Positions 42,143 to 53,220 of a DNA stretch of 64,000 nucleotides are shown piece by piece. Below the pieces are notes generated by a model that had not been told where the DNA came from, searched no databases, and worked only from the letters and a program-made list of their open reading frames with translations. Location: positions 38,755-102,754 of the forward strand of contig NZ_JADEWZ010000020.1 of the NCBI RefSeq assembly GCF_015207425.1, written 5' to 3'. Both the position numbers and the translations under genes were made by a program. Position 1 is the first letter of the stretch, and each line of letters starts with the position of its first letter. This DNA comes from Lusitaniella coriacea LEGE 07157 (GTDB lineage Bacteria > Cyanobacteriota > Cyanobacteriia > Cyanobacteriales > Spirulinaceae).

Positions 42143-42356
42143 GAAGCTTTATGAAGACGTACTAAATGAGCTAGATCGCTTAGATTGGCAGATACTCCAT
42201 AAGGTTCCAGCAATAATTCTGTAAATTCAAGGATTTACTGTTTTGGACTGAAAGTTTAGCACCCAGTTTAGCTCTACAAGGTTATTATGTAAATTTTCGG
42301 ATGACTTGAGTTTATATTGGGAAAATCATTGTTTTCCTTACTTCAAAGTACGGCTA

Positions 42357-42455
42357 TACGCCTAATGTGGATTAAAACGATTCGCTAAGATATCGAACTC
42401 ACCTTGAATTCAAATTCAAGGCTAACAACTCAAGTCCATTCAAATGGACTAATTC
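42357..42455. repeat. Half copy of the palindromic MITE-like element
   Basis: Matches the reverse complement of 225-320: end ACGCCTAATGTGGATTAAAA, then hairpins with arms CCTTGAATT (42402-42421) and AGTCCATT (42433-42450), each with a CA loop. The other half of the element is missing. It occupies part of the 446-bp gap 42143-42588, which otherwise shows no gene. Confidence 0.65.
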
Positions 42456-42588
42456 GCGTAAAACGACAAATTGACGATAGCAGTAAGGCTTTTACTCAAT
42501 TTTATTGGGTTTTGCTGACCCTCAACACCAACCGACGAAATATTCCTGTTGGAAGTTGCTTTTAAGCTGACTGCTCCGAACTTGCCTT

Positions 42589-44079
42589 TTAGGGGTGCAA
42601 GGCTAACCACTCTTGAATTTCTTGTACCAACCAGTTCAACTCTTCTTCAGGTAATTGCTGTCCGAAGAAATAGAGTTGCGATCGCGTGGAGGAAAAAAAC
42701 AACACTTTGCGATCGACTTCCGTAATAATCGCAATCCCCTGACACATCCGCCCTGCGGCATCTCGCCCGACACCCAGCGTCACCGACTTAATCTGTTCCA
42801 ACTCGCCCCGTTCCCGTCGCTCGTTCCCCGGAGATTGCCGCCAGAGTGAAAATTGACGAGAATTAAAAACAACAGAGGTTTTCTCAAAATAGTCGCTGCG
42901 CTGGGAAGCAACAACAATCCAAGCCACCAGCAGGAAGGGGATAGACAAGCCTAACAAACTGATGGGAATCGAAAGCAAAATCAGCGTCAGGTGGAAAGCC
43001 CGTTCCACCAGAGAAAGAGAGGTCAAGCTATTGAGGAGGAAAAGCCCAAAAAGCGCGATCGCGCCGCCAGAAACCAGTGTTTTCCCCCTTGGCAATCCAA
43101 AGCGTTTCAGGATTTTCGCGATCGCGTCCCGTCCCCTTTTCCCCCAACGATGCAACCGATGGCTCGCCGGACGCAGCACCTCCAAATCAAAAGAAGAAGG
43201 AACTTCAATGTGTAGTTGGTTGGCAGACTTCGCCAGACGCGCCGCAGTGCGCTTTTGAGGGTAGGTAATGCGAGTTTGGGCTTTGAGAGCAGATAGTGCC
43301 TCCCGCGCCGTCCTGAAGCGATTTTCGGGGGAGGGCTGGGTCATTTTCTCCAGCCATGCAATCAATTGTGCCGGAACGCTGGGGCCCACGCGATCGCTGA
43401 ACTGAATGCACAACTCTTTTTGGGGCAAATCCGACGGCGCTAACCCCGCCAACAAATGAATCAACGTCGCACCCAGCGCGTACAAATCCGACGCAGGAGC
43501 CACCTGTCCCCCATACTGCTCCATCGGCGCGTAACCGTAGGTTCCCACCACCGTAAACGTCGCTCCCGCCGTGGGCGGACGCATTTGCACCGCACCAAAA
43601 TCCACCAAATATACCCGATTATTCTCCCCCCAAATCAAGTTACTCGGCTTGATATCCCGATGAAACACCGGCGGATTCAAATCGTGCAAATACTGCAAAA
43701 TCTCTAACACATCCTCGGCAATTTGATAAACCTGTTCCGGGGTAAACCGCTTGCAAACATCCAACTGATGCTTCAGGGAAACGCCGGGAATATGCGCCTG
43801 AACCAAGCCAAACCAAGCCGTTTGCTCGTCTAGAGAAAAATAGTCGTAATACTTGGGAATGCGCGGGTGATCGAGCTGTTCGAGAACTAAGGCTTCTCGC
43901 TCGAACAATTTCATATCCTCCCAACGCAGCGCTCCCCCCACCGCCAAAAACTTCACCACCACCAAGCGTTCGATTTCTAAGTCCAGCGCGAGCCAGGTTT
44001 GGCGCACGGGATTGTCGCTCAACTGCTCCTGCAAGCGATAGCGATTGTGGATAACGGTTTGAGATGCCAACATAATCAA
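42589..44079 (-). CDS. Membrane-anchored Ser/Thr protein kinase, 496 aa
   Basis: Residues 10-270 form a eukaryotic-like kinase: the VVVKFL lysine, catalytic loop FHRDIKPSNLIW, DFG in LVDFGAVQ, APMEQYGG activation segment and DLYALGATLIHLL. The glycine-rich loop is degenerate (LQEQLSDNPVRQTW). After a basic linker come two or three hydrophobic helices (residues about 335-410) and a cytoplasmic C-domain of unknown type (QIKSVTLGVGRDAAGRMCQG). The ATG at 44073 is an equally good start. Target unknown. It is divergent from sqdB. Confidence 0.87.
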   Translation of the reverse strand: MIMLASQTVIHNRYRLQEQLSDNPVRQTWLALDLEIERLVVVKFLAVGGALRWEDMKLFEREALVLEQLDHPRIPKYYDYFSLDEQTAWFGLVQAHIPGVSLKHQLDVCKRFTPEQVYQIAEDVLEILQYLHDLNPPVFHRDIKPSNLIWGENNRVYLVDFGAVQMRPPTAGATFTVVGTYGYAPMEQYGGQVAPASDLYALGATLIHLLAGLAPSDLPQKELCIQFSDRVGPSVPAQLIAWLEKMTQPSPENRFRTAREALSALKAQTRITYPQKRTAARLAKSANQLHIEVPSSFDLEVLRPASHRLHRWGKRGRDAIAKILKRFGLPRGKTLVSGGAIALFGLFLLNSLTSLSLVERAFHLTLILLSIPISLLGLSIPFLLVAWIVVASQRSDYFEKTSVVFNSRQFSLWRQSPGNERRERGELEQIKSVTLGVGRDAAGRMCQGIAIITEVDRKVLFFSSTRSQLYFFGQQLPEEELNWLVQEIQEWLALHP

Positions 44080-44243
44080 ATTTTAACAATCTTAAAAGAG
44101 CGCGATCGTTCCGCGATCGAAAATGGAAGGATGACTTATTTTGTTCTACAGCTCTCGTCATCGTTGCTCCGTGCATAAATAGGAAAATCAAAAGATTAAC
44201 AAAAGATTAATGGTCTAGTGCGTACCAATACCTGATACATTGA

Positions 44244-45431
<1,188 letters not shown>

Positions 45432-45473
45432 TCAAATTAGTCAACAGTCAACAGTTATCAGTCCCAATCATAG

Positions 45474-45536
45474 GGTGGGTTAGGTCGCAATTCAATGAAT
45501 ATCTACTCGTTGATTTTCTGTTCGCCATAACCCACC
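45474..45536 (+). terminator. Inverted repeat with long loop after sqdB
   Basis: GGTGGGTTA (45474-45482) pairs perfectly with TAACCCACC (45528-45536) across a 45-base loop and is followed by AAAA. It is a common type of cyanobacterial intergenic repeat that could help end the sqdB transcript. Confidence 0.45.
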
Positions 45537-45566
45537 AAAACCAAGGTTTTCAAACACCTTTACTAT

Positions 45567-45696
45567 TTCACGCCTAATGTGGATGAGAGTCACCAAACCC
45601 ATGTTCTACTGTACTATCTCCCTTCTCCCAATTTTGGGAGAGGGGTTGGGGGAGAGGGCTTACAGGGCTTCTGGGTAAGATACATTAGACGTAAAT
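45567..45696. repeat. MITE-like element, copy with unrelated interior
   Basis: The ends read TTCACGCCTAATGTGG and, inverted, TTTACGTCTAATGTAT, matching the termini of the element at 109-320. The interior differs and has its own hairpin (CTCCCAA, TT, TTGGGAG at 45625-45640). Shared ends with swapped interiors suggest a family mobilised by one enzyme. Confidence 0.5.
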
Positions 45697-45709
45697 TAGA
45701 TTATTCGTG

Positions 45710-45737
45710 AAAAAGGCGAGCCTTGCTCGCCTTTTTC
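45710..45737 (+). terminator. Rho-independent-type terminator upstream of the haemagglutinin gene
   Basis: AAAAAGGCGAGC, short loop CTT, GCTCGCCTTTTT: a perfect GC stem with a T-run on the plus strand and an A-run that makes it bidirectional. It insulates the large gene at 45888 from sqdB. The remaining 150 bp before that gene must contain its promoter. Confidence 0.7.
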
Positions 45738-45887
45738 ATTATGCGGTAGAAACAATTGTCAATAAACTTTACCCGGATATTCAGTGAAATTGACCTATAA
45801 TGTCGCTTAACTTAAATTTTATGGATTCCTGGTATTTTCCGAAACTGGGTGCATTCTACCTGTAACCCTTTGTATCTACCCCAAAAT

Positions 45888-48800
45888 ATGCAGAATCACC
45901 CGTCATTTGTTTCAGGCGCTTCGTCGTCTAAATTTGCGTGCATTTCCTTAAGTGTGTTACTCAGTAGCGTTTTTTGTATTCCCAACGCGCGCGCTCAAAT
46001 AATCCCCGATAATACCCTCGGTGCAGAAAACTCCGTCCTTACCCCCATTGATGCGCTCAATCAACGCATAGATGGAGGCGCAGCACGTGGAATCAACCTC
46101 TTCCACAGCTTCCTCGAATTCAACATTGGCAACGGTAGCAGCATCTATTTCGCCAACCCCACAGGCATTGAAAATATTCTCACCCGCGTCACTGGGAACA
46201 ACGCCTCCAACATCCTCGGCACATTAGGCGTACTCGGCAATGCAAACCTTTTCCTCATCAATCCCAACGGCATTTATTTCGGTGAAAATGCCAGATTAGA
46301 CGTAAGCGGTTCCTTTCTCGCCACAACCGCAGACGGCATTCAACTGGGAACTCAGGGTTATTTTAGCGCCACAGATCCCCAAAACTCTCAACTCCTCTCC
46401 GTTCAACCCAGCGCCTTATTCTCCAATTCCTTGCGCAACTGGACGGCAGGAATTAGAAACGAGGAGAATTTAGCCGTTGGGGGCAATTTAACCCTGATTG
46501 CCGACGAATTGGACTTAAAAGGACAACTCTCCGCAGAAGGAAACCTAACCTTAGCGGGAGCAAATCTCATCAATTCTCCCTGGAACCTGCAAACCAACTC
46601 CCAACAAACCCCCTCCTCCCAAGGAACCCTGCAAATCCGAGACAGCGCAACCAACCCCTTCATTGCTGCTGCGGGAGGCGAATTATTAGTGCAAGGCAAC
46701 GAAACAGTAGACATCTTTGCATTGAATCATCCTGATAGCGGGTTGTATTCCGGTGGGAATATGGTCTTGCGCAGTGGGAACCAAGTCGGCGGCGACGCGC
46801 ATTATTACGCTGGGGGAAGTTTCCGCATCGAGCAGTTAGATGGGAATTTAGGTGATTTGTTCAGTCCCTTTGACCCCGTGATTCGTAGCAGTGGCGATGT
46901 GAGCTTCGGCTCTTATACTGGAACGTCTTTGCACATTTTCGCTGGCGGAAGTGTGACCATTACCGGGAATGTCAGAATTACAGGAGCAGACCCCACTAAC
47001 TTTATCAACGAAACGGTAACGCTATCGGACGGGACGACAGTTAACATTGATGGGAGTGCTAGACCGACCCTAGATATTCGCGCGGGAACAACGGCACACG
47101 GAGCAACAATTCCAGCTTGTACGGGATGTCCGCCAACTCCGACGGGTCTGACCGTTAACCCTGCCCCGACAGGAAGTAACATTACCGTTAATGCTGTTGA
47201 TTTCGGTTTGGCATCGAACGGCATAATCTTCTTAACCAATCAATTTAGCCCCGACCCGAACTTACCTCCAGGAAACATTCACATCACCAACAATCCTAAT
47301 CCACTCTTGTTGTTCAATGCAGGTATCTTTCCGGGTAGTGGCGGCGATATTATCTTCGACTCCCGTGGTGAAATTATTGCAGATCGCGCGATCGCGGTCG
47401 AGGATACTTCTGGGGTAGGAGATGCGGGAGATGTCACCCTGCTTGCACGGGACAATATTTCCTTCGCATCCACCAATCGAGGATTTTCAATCTCTTCTGC
47501 GGGGCAAGTCGGGGGGAATATTCGCTTGGAGAGCGATCGCGATATCTTTGTCAGAGGCGTAATCATTTCCCAAAGTTCGTCTCAGAACAATACGCCACGC
47601 ACCGGAGGGGACATTACCATCAGAGCCAGAAATCTATCTCTCACCGATAGAGCATCAATCATCAATGCAACTTTAGGAACAAGCCAAGCTGGAGCGATTA
47701 ATATTGCAGTTTCCCAAAGCTTGACAGCCGACGGAGAATCTAGTCCCACCTTTCCCAACGGGATTTATAACCAAGCCACGCAAAATGCAACAGGCAATAC
47801 TGGCAACATTCGCATCGCGGCAAACACTGTGTCCCTCATCAACGGAACTAAAATTGACTCAACAGCTCTTGGTCAAGGAAATACGGGCAAGATTGAGGTC
47901 GTCGCTACGGAAAGCTTCATGGCTGATGGAGAAAGCAGTTTGGGTTTGGGAAGTGGAATTTACAACATAACAGTTAACGGAAATGGGGAAAATATCGACA
48001 TTCGCACTCCCTCCCTCAACCTAACGAACGGGGCTGTTATTAACTCAACGGCTAGAGGTCAAGGAAATTCGAGCAATATTCAGATTGTCGCTACGGACAA
48101 CTTTACGGCTGATGGAGAAAGCCGTCTGGGTATCACTAGTGGAGCTTCCAGCAATATTGAAAATGGTAATGGGGGAAGCCTCAGCGTCCAAGCGAGTTCT
48201 CTCAATTTATCTAATGGCGCAAGCTTAAGAACTGCAACCAACGGTGCGGGGAATGCAGGTGCGATTGATGTTGCAGTTTCCCAAACCTTCAACGCTGACG
48301 GAGAAAGTAACCTTGGCTCTCCCAGTGAAATTTCCAGCTTTGCCGTACCAGGAGCCACAGGAAATACTGGGGAGATTCGCCTCCGAACGAGTTCCCTCAA
48401 CCTCACCAATGGTGCAACGTTGAGAACCGCAACTAACGGTGTAGGGAATGCAGGTGCGATTGATGTTGCAGTTTCCCAAACCTTCAACGCTGATGGAGAA
48501 AGCAGCTTTGGTTCTTCCAGTGGAATTTCCAGCTTTGCCGTACCAGGAGCCACAGGCAGTACGGGGGCGATTCGCCTCCGAACGAGTTCCCTCAACCTCA
48601 CCAATGGTGCAACGTTGAGAACGATAACCAGCGATGCGGGGAATGCAGGTGCGATTGATGTTGCAGTTGCCCAAACCCTCAACGCTGCCGGAGAAAGCAG
48701 CCTTGGTCTTCCCAGTGGAATTTCCAGCTTGGCTTTACCAGGAGCCACAGGAAATACTGAGGGAATTCGCGTCGGCGCAAACGCTTTGAACCTGATGAAT

Positions 48801-50456
48801 GGAGCGAACATTAGCTCGAATTCTTTTGGTCAGGGAACTTCCAGCAACATCGAGATTGCTGTTGCAGAAGGCTTAACTGCCGACGGCGCAACAAGGCAGG
48901 GTCAGGTTAGTGGGGTTTATAGTGTTACCTTCAACGATAGCGCGGGGGATATCGACATTCAGGCTAACTTTGTGAAACTTACCAACGGGGCTAATTTGAT
49001 TTCAAGCACCTCTGATAGCTGCGTATGCAACACTTTCGATCTTGTTGATAGCTCATTGCCCCTGACCGAAGCAAGTTCTGGAACGATCTCAATTCGAGCC
49101 ACTCAAACCTTTGAAGCGGATGGAGAATCTCCCTTGGGGATACCGAGTGGTATTTCTACCAATCTAGGGTCTGGGGTAGAGGGTAGTGGAGGAGACATCA
49201 ACATCGAAACAAGCGCTCTCAAGTTGACCAATGGCGCTACCCTGAGTGCATCAACTGCTGGGCGTGGCGATGCGGGGCAAATCTCAATTGCAGCAACAGA
49301 TTCAGTTGTTATTGATGGCAGAACTCGTAATGGGGTGTTTAATAGCGGAATTGCTAGTGCGGTCACTCCCGGAGCGATTGGTAATGGTGGAAATGTGAGC
49401 ATTAGAACTGGCTCCTTAGCGCTAACGAATAAGGCTATTTTGAATACGGTTAATGGCGGACGGGGAAATGGCGGAAGTATTGACATTCAAGCTGCGGATT
49501 CGGCTCTTGTGGAGGGAGGATCGCAGATCACGACCTCAAGTTTTCCCGGCGCGATAGGCGACTCAGGAAATATCGAACTTTCTGCCCAAACTGTCACCCT
49601 GAGCAATAAAGGATTTATTACTGCTTTTTCGGGGGGACAAGGAAATGCTGGGGATGTTGATATTCGCGCTCGCTCTCTGACTTTACTCAATCAGTCCGGC
49701 ATCGAAACTCTCAGTTTTTTGGGGTCGGGTGGAAATATTAACCTAGGAATTGATGGACAATTGGTGATGCGCTACGCATCTCTGATTTCTGCAACGGCTG
49801 GATTTTTCGGTTCCGGTGGCGATGGGGGAAATATTGATATCGCTGCTAGCTTTATTGTGGGGATTCGGGAGGAAAATAGCGACATCACCGCCAATGCCTT
49901 TAGCGGACGGGGTGGAAATATTCGGATTGCGACGAATGGGATTTTTGGACTGAAATTTCGTCCTCGCCTTACGCCGTTGAGCGATATTACCGCGTCTTCC
50001 GAAATCGGGATTGATGGCACGTTTGACCTAGATTTGCTGAGTTTTCCCTCCGAACAAGGATTGAACCAATTACCAAGCAGTTTAGTAGATGCGGAAAGTG
50101 CTTTTGCGCGGGATGTCTGCGGGATTCAGGATGGGAAAATTGCGGGGGGAAGTTCGCTGACGATTACGGGACGGGGAGGAATGCCGCCAAGTCCCCTAGA
50201 ACCCCTTACACCCCTGAATGGAGGAGTTGAGTGGTCGAGTCGCGATGGGACGGTAGAGCGTCCGGCAGCGATTTTACGGGAAAGAACGCAAGAGGAGGCG
50301 GATGAGAGCGGACAACCCAAGGAAATTCGCCTCGCGCAGGGGTGGGTTGTGCAACCGGATGGGACGGTTCTGTTAACCGCAGAAGTTCCAACGACGGGAT
50401 ACCGTTCTGGATTGAATTATCCTGATTGTGGCGCTTGGGGAAATGAGGAAATATAG
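45888..50456 (+). CDS. Two-partner-secretion filamentous-haemagglutinin-type exoprotein, 1522 aa
   Basis: A signal peptide (ACISLSVLLSSVFCIPNARAQ) precedes the TPS secretion domain, with the hallmark blocks FHSFLEFNIGNGSSIYF, NANLFLINPNGIYFG and DVSGSFLAT. The rest is a long beta-helix of short repeats (SLNLTNGATLRTAT type), ending in a proline-rich segment and GWVVQPDGTVLLTAEVP, as in many cyanobacterial relatives. It should be exported by an Omp85-type TpsB pore that is not in this window. I prefer ATG 45888 (MQNHPSFV) over GTG 45849. Adhesion or surface-layer function is the family expectation. Confidence 0.88.
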   Translation: MQNHPSFVSGASSSKFACISLSVLLSSVFCIPNARAQIIPDNTLGAENSVLTPIDALNQRIDGGAARGINLFHSFLEFNIGNGSSIYFANPTGIENILTRVTGNNASNILGTLGVLGNANLFLINPNGIYFGENARLDVSGSFLATTADGIQLGTQGYFSATDPQNSQLLSVQPSALFSNSLRNWTAGIRNEENLAVGGNLTLIADELDLKGQLSAEGNLTLAGANLINSPWNLQTNSQQTPSSQGTLQIRDSATNPFIAAAGGELLVQGNETVDIFALNHPDSGLYSGGNMVLRSGNQVGGDAHYYAGGSFRIEQLDGNLGDLFSPFDPVIRSSGDVSFGSYTGTSLHIFAGGSVTITGNVRITGADPTNFINETVTLSDGTTVNIDGSARPTLDIRAGTTAHGATIPACTGCPPTPTGLTVNPAPTGSNITVNAVDFGLASNGIIFLTNQFSPDPNLPPGNIHITNNPNPLLLFNAGIFPGSGGDIIFDSRGEIIADRAIAVEDTSGVGDAGDVTLLARDNISFASTNRGFSISSAGQVGGNIRLESDRDIFVRGVIISQSSSQNNTPRTGGDITIRARNLSLTDRASIINATLGTSQAGAINIAVSQSLTADGESSPTFPNGIYNQATQNATGNTGNIRIAANTVSLINGTKIDSTALGQGNTGKIEVVATESFMADGESSLGLGSGIYNITVNGNGENIDIRTPSLNLTNGAVINSTARGQGNSSNIQIVATDNFTADGESRLGITSGASSNIENGNGGSLSVQASSLNLSNGASLRTATNGAGNAGAIDVAVSQTFNADGESNLGSPSEISSFAVPGATGNTGEIRLRTSSLNLTNGATLRTATNGVGNAGAIDVAVSQTFNADGESSFGSSSGISSFAVPGATGSTGAIRLRTSSLNLTNGATLRTITSDAGNAGAIDVAVAQTLNAAGESSLGLPSGISSLALPGATGNTEGIRVGANALNLMNGANISSNSFGQGTSSNIEIAVAEGLTADGATRQGQVSGVYSVTFNDSAGDIDIQANFVKLTNGANLISSTSDSCVCNTFDLVDSSLPLTEASSGTISIRATQTFEADGESPLGIPSGISTNLGSGVEGSGGDINIETSALKLTNGATLSASTAGRGDAGQISIAATDSVVIDGRTRNGVFNSGIASAVTPGAIGNGGNVSIRTGSLALTNKAILNTVNGGRGNGGSIDIQAADSALVEGGSQITTSSFPGAIGDSGNIELSAQTVTLSNKGFITAFSGGQGNAGDVDIRARSLTLLNQSGIETLSFLGSGGNINLGIDGQLVMRYASLISATAGFFGSGGDGGNIDIAASFIVGIREENSDITANAFSGRGGNIRIATNGIFGLKFRPRLTPLSDITASSEIGIDGTFDLDLLSFPSEQGLNQLPSSLVDAESAFARDVCGIQDGKIAGGSSLTITGRGGMPPSPLEPLTPLNGGVEWSSRDGTVERPAAILRERTQEEADESGQPKEIRLAQGWVVQPDGTVLLTAEVPTTGYRSGLNYPDCGAWGNEEI
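48195..48779 (+). repeat. Three 195-bp in-frame tandem repeats in the haemagglutinin gene
   Basis: Units begin at 48195, 48390 and 48585, exactly 195 bp apart (65 codons), each starting with AGTTC(T/C)CTCAA and sharing long identical stretches such as GGGAATGCAGGTGCGATTGA. Weaker, older units flank them on both sides. Frame is kept, so copy-number change would alter length without breaking the protein. Confidence 0.85.
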
Positions 50457-50584
50457 CAGATGGATGAGGTTCCTGCGTAATTTTAGTTTTTCAGGGACGA
50501 CTATTTTAGGTGCGTTCCTACATCCCCTTTATCCGGAACGTTAAACTAAATGCAACGCATCGGCGAAGCGAGCAAAAAAGAACG

Positions 50585-51190
50585 ATGACAGCAATTTTAG
50601 AAAAGACCCAACAACGCTACTATACTCCCGATGAATATTTAGCCCTTGAAGAATCGGCGGAGTACAAAAGCGAATATCATGACGGTCAAATTATTCCTAT
50701 GACAGGCGGAACGACAAATCATAACCAAATTGCTGGAAACCTTTATCTGTCTCTACGTCTTGGACTAAAAGGACAAGAATACGATGTTTTCATTGGAGAT
50801 GTGAGGTTGTGGATTCCGGAGGTACAATGCTATACCTATCCCGATGTTATGGTGATTGCCAGTCAACCGGAGTTTCATAATAATCGCAAAGATACTATTA
50901 CCAATCCTCAAGTTATTATTGAAGTTCTATCAAAATCAACTCGAAATTACGACCGCGGCGATAAATTTGATTACTACAAAACCTTACCTACTTTTCAGGA
51001 ATATATCTTAATCGAACAATCTCAAGTGAAGATTGCCCAATATTTTAAAACTGATGCGAAACGCTGGTTGTATCGCGAGTACGATGAGGAGGATACGGCG
51101 TTAAGTTTGAGTGGGTTTGAGCTTGAGGTTCCTTTGATGGATATTTATGAAAAGGTTGATTTTACGGAAGAAGAAGAATCAACTGATTAG
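50585..51190 (+). CDS. Uma2-family (DUF820) putative nuclease, tandem copy 1, 201 aa
   Basis: Begins MTAILEKTQQRYYTPDEYLALEE at ATG 50585; the upstream ATG at 50510 is outside the part shared with copy 2. The PD-(D/E)XK-like core has YPDVMVIA and NPQVIIEVLSKSTRNYDRGDKFDYY. It ends in an acidic tail (DFTEEEESTD). Function of the family is unsettled. It is followed by a second copy after a 47-bp gap. Confidence 0.83.
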   Translation: MTAILEKTQQRYYTPDEYLALEESAEYKSEYHDGQIIPMTGGTTNHNQIAGNLYLSLRLGLKGQEYDVFIGDVRLWIPEVQCYTYPDVMVIASQPEFHNNRKDTITNPQVIIEVLSKSTRNYDRGDKFDYYKTLPTFQEYILIEQSQVKIAQYFKTDAKRWLYREYDEEDTALSLSGFELEVPLMDIYEKVDFTEEEESTD

Positions 51191-51237
51191 CTGCAATCTC
51201 TATCTATTCCTTCTTGAAAAGCGAGCAAAAAAGAACG

Positions 51238-51861
51238 ATGACAGCAGTTTTAGAAAAGACCCAACAACGCTACTATACTCCCGATGAATATTTAGCCCTG
51301 GAAGAATCGGCGGAGTACAAAAGTGAATATCATGACGGTCAAATTATTCCTATGACAGGCGGAACAATAAATCATAATCGACTCGCACTCAATATGAGTA
51401 TTGCTTTACGTCTCGGACTAAAAGGAAAAGAATATGATGTTTTCATTGGGGATGTGAAGCTGTGGATTCCGGAGGTACGACGTTATACCTATCCCGATGT
51501 GATGGTTATTGCCAGTCAACCGGAGTTTCATGATAATCGCAAAGATACCATTACCAATCCTCAAGTTATTATTGAAGTTCTATCAAAATCAACTCGAAAT
51601 TACGACCGCGGCGATAAATTTGATTACTACAAAACTCTTCCCACATTTCAGGAATATATCTTAATCGAACAATCTCAAGTGAAGATTGCCCAATATTTTA
51701 AAACTGATGCGAAACGCTGGTTGTATCGCGAGTACGATGAGGAGGATACGGCGTTAAGTTTCAATGGATTTGAGCTTGAGGTTCCTTTGATGGATATTTA
51801 TGAAAAGGTTGATTTTACAGAAGAAGAGGATCATTTCAAAGAAGAAGAATTAAACGATTAG
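51238..51861 (+). CDS. Uma2-family (DUF820) putative nuclease, tandem copy 2, 207 aa
   Basis: About nine residues in ten match copy 1, and the identity includes the leader GCGAGCAAAAAAGAACG directly before both start codons, so the duplicated unit contained its own translation signal. Differences cluster in residues 45-60 (INHNRLALNMSIALRL against TNHNQIAGNLYLSLRL), the loop before the nuclease core. I choose ATG 51238 by analogy with copy 1. Confidence 0.83.
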   Translation: MTAVLEKTQQRYYTPDEYLALEESAEYKSEYHDGQIIPMTGGTINHNRLALNMSIALRLGLKGKEYDVFIGDVKLWIPEVRRYTYPDVMVIASQPEFHDNRKDTITNPQVIIEVLSKSTRNYDRGDKFDYYKTLPTFQEYILIEQSQVKIAQYFKTDAKRWLYREYDEEDTALSFNGFELEVPLMDIYEKVDFTEEEDHFKEEELND

Positions 51862-51981
51862 CGATCGCGCTCGGTAAAAGGATCGATTGATGAAGAAAAG
51901 TTAGGTATCGATTGCTGAATGCTTACGAATTTCAGACCCGCAATTGAAGTGTAAAATGATAGCACTTTGACGACAAAACCC

Positions 51982-53019
51982 ATGAAATTTAGCGAAATTG
52001 CAGCCCAATTGGATTCTTTCGTCCAATCTAGCAGCCTCAACACGCACCCCGATCGCGATCCGGAGATAGCAGATTTGACCGCTTTGGAAAATGCCACAGA
52101 GGGTACGCTAGGTCACATACAGGGGCAAAAGTACGCTTCTTTTGTGGAGACAACCGCCGCGAGTGCGTTGATTTTACCGACCGATGAGACACTGCAAACT
52201 CAAGCCACTACTAGGGGAATTGCTTGGATTGCGACCCCAGATCCCAGATTATTTTTTGCTCGCGCGATCGCGCTATTTTATCAACCCTACCAACCAGAAC
52301 CAGAAATCGATCCCACCGCGATCGTTCACCCCACTGCCAAAATTGGTAAAGACGTTTATATCGGTCCCTACGTCGTAATTCGCGCAGGGGTTAAAATTGG
52401 CGATCGCGCCTGCATCCATCCCCAAGTCGTCCTCTATCCCCATGTAGAAATCGGCGATCGCGCCCTCCTCCACTCCAACTGTACAATCCACGAACGCACG
52501 CGCATCGGGGCAGATTGCATCATTCATAGCGGCGCAGTCATTGGCGGCGAAGGATTTGGCTTCGTTCCCACCGATCGCGGTTGGTACAAAATGCAACAAT
52601 CCGGTCGCGTCATCCTCGAAGACGGCGTAGAAGTCGGCACCAACAGCACGATCGATCGCCCCTCCGTCGGCGAAACCCGCATTGGACGCAACACAAAAAT
52701 AGACAACCTCGTGCAAATCGGTCACGGGAGTACAATCGGTCAAAATTGCGCGATCGCGGGACAAGTGGGCATGGCCGGGGGTGTAAAAGTGGGTAATGGT
52801 GTTATTCTCGCCGGACAAGTGGGAATCGCAGACCACATCGAAATCGGAGATCGCGCGATCGCCACCGCCAAAGCAGGAGTTCACCACAACATCCCATCCG
52901 GTAACGTCGTCACCGGAATTCCCGCCATTCCCCATCAACTTTTCATCAAAGCCAGTGCCATTTTCAAACGCCTCCCCGAAATGCACAAAACCCTGAGACA
53001 GCTACGAAAAACTCGGTAA
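51982..53019 (+). CDS. lpxD: UDP-3-O-acylglucosamine N-acyltransferase (LpxD), 345 aa
   Basis: Adds the N-linked hydroxyacyl chain in lipid A biosynthesis. The N-terminal uridine-binding domain (MKFSEIAAQLDSFV, then LTALENATEGTLGHI) is followed by a left-handed beta helix of hexapeptide repeats (IGKDVYIGPYVVIRAGVKIG). The catalytic histidine is in VQIGHGSTIG, and the C-terminus carries the family GVHHNIPSGNVVTGIPA. I start at ATG 51982; the frame also opens at TTG 51967. Alone here, without lpxA or lpxC. Confidence 0.92.
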   Translation: MKFSEIAAQLDSFVQSSSLNTHPDRDPEIADLTALENATEGTLGHIQGQKYASFVETTAASALILPTDETLQTQATTRGIAWIATPDPRLFFARAIALFYQPYQPEPEIDPTAIVHPTAKIGKDVYIGPYVVIRAGVKIGDRACIHPQVVLYPHVEIGDRALLHSNCTIHERTRIGADCIIHSGAVIGGEGFGFVPTDRGWYKMQQSGRVILEDGVEVGTNSTIDRPSVGETRIGRNTKIDNLVQIGHGSTIGQNCAIAGQVGMAGGVKVGNGVILAGQVGIADHIEIGDRAIATAKAGVHHNIPSGNVVTGIPAIPHQLFIKASAIFKRLPEMHKTLRQLRKTR

Positions 53020-53220
53020 CATAGATAGACACGAAGATGTAGAGAAAGCTAAAAGACTTCACCCAAAACCCTAATTCCCTCTTTCTCTGAACTCGGAACG
53101 CCGAACGATATACTGTTAAACAGCAAAGTTAAAAATCTTCAAACACAAGGTATGGCGCAGGCATAAGCCCCCTCTTTAGAGGTTTCGCCCTCCCACAATC
53201 CTTTAACTCCAATCAAACTA

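Noticed and set aside
48080..48811. Long minus-strand open frames opposite the haemagglutinin gene
   Set aside because: They mirror the tandem repeats of the real gene, are low-complexity and show no independent start signals.
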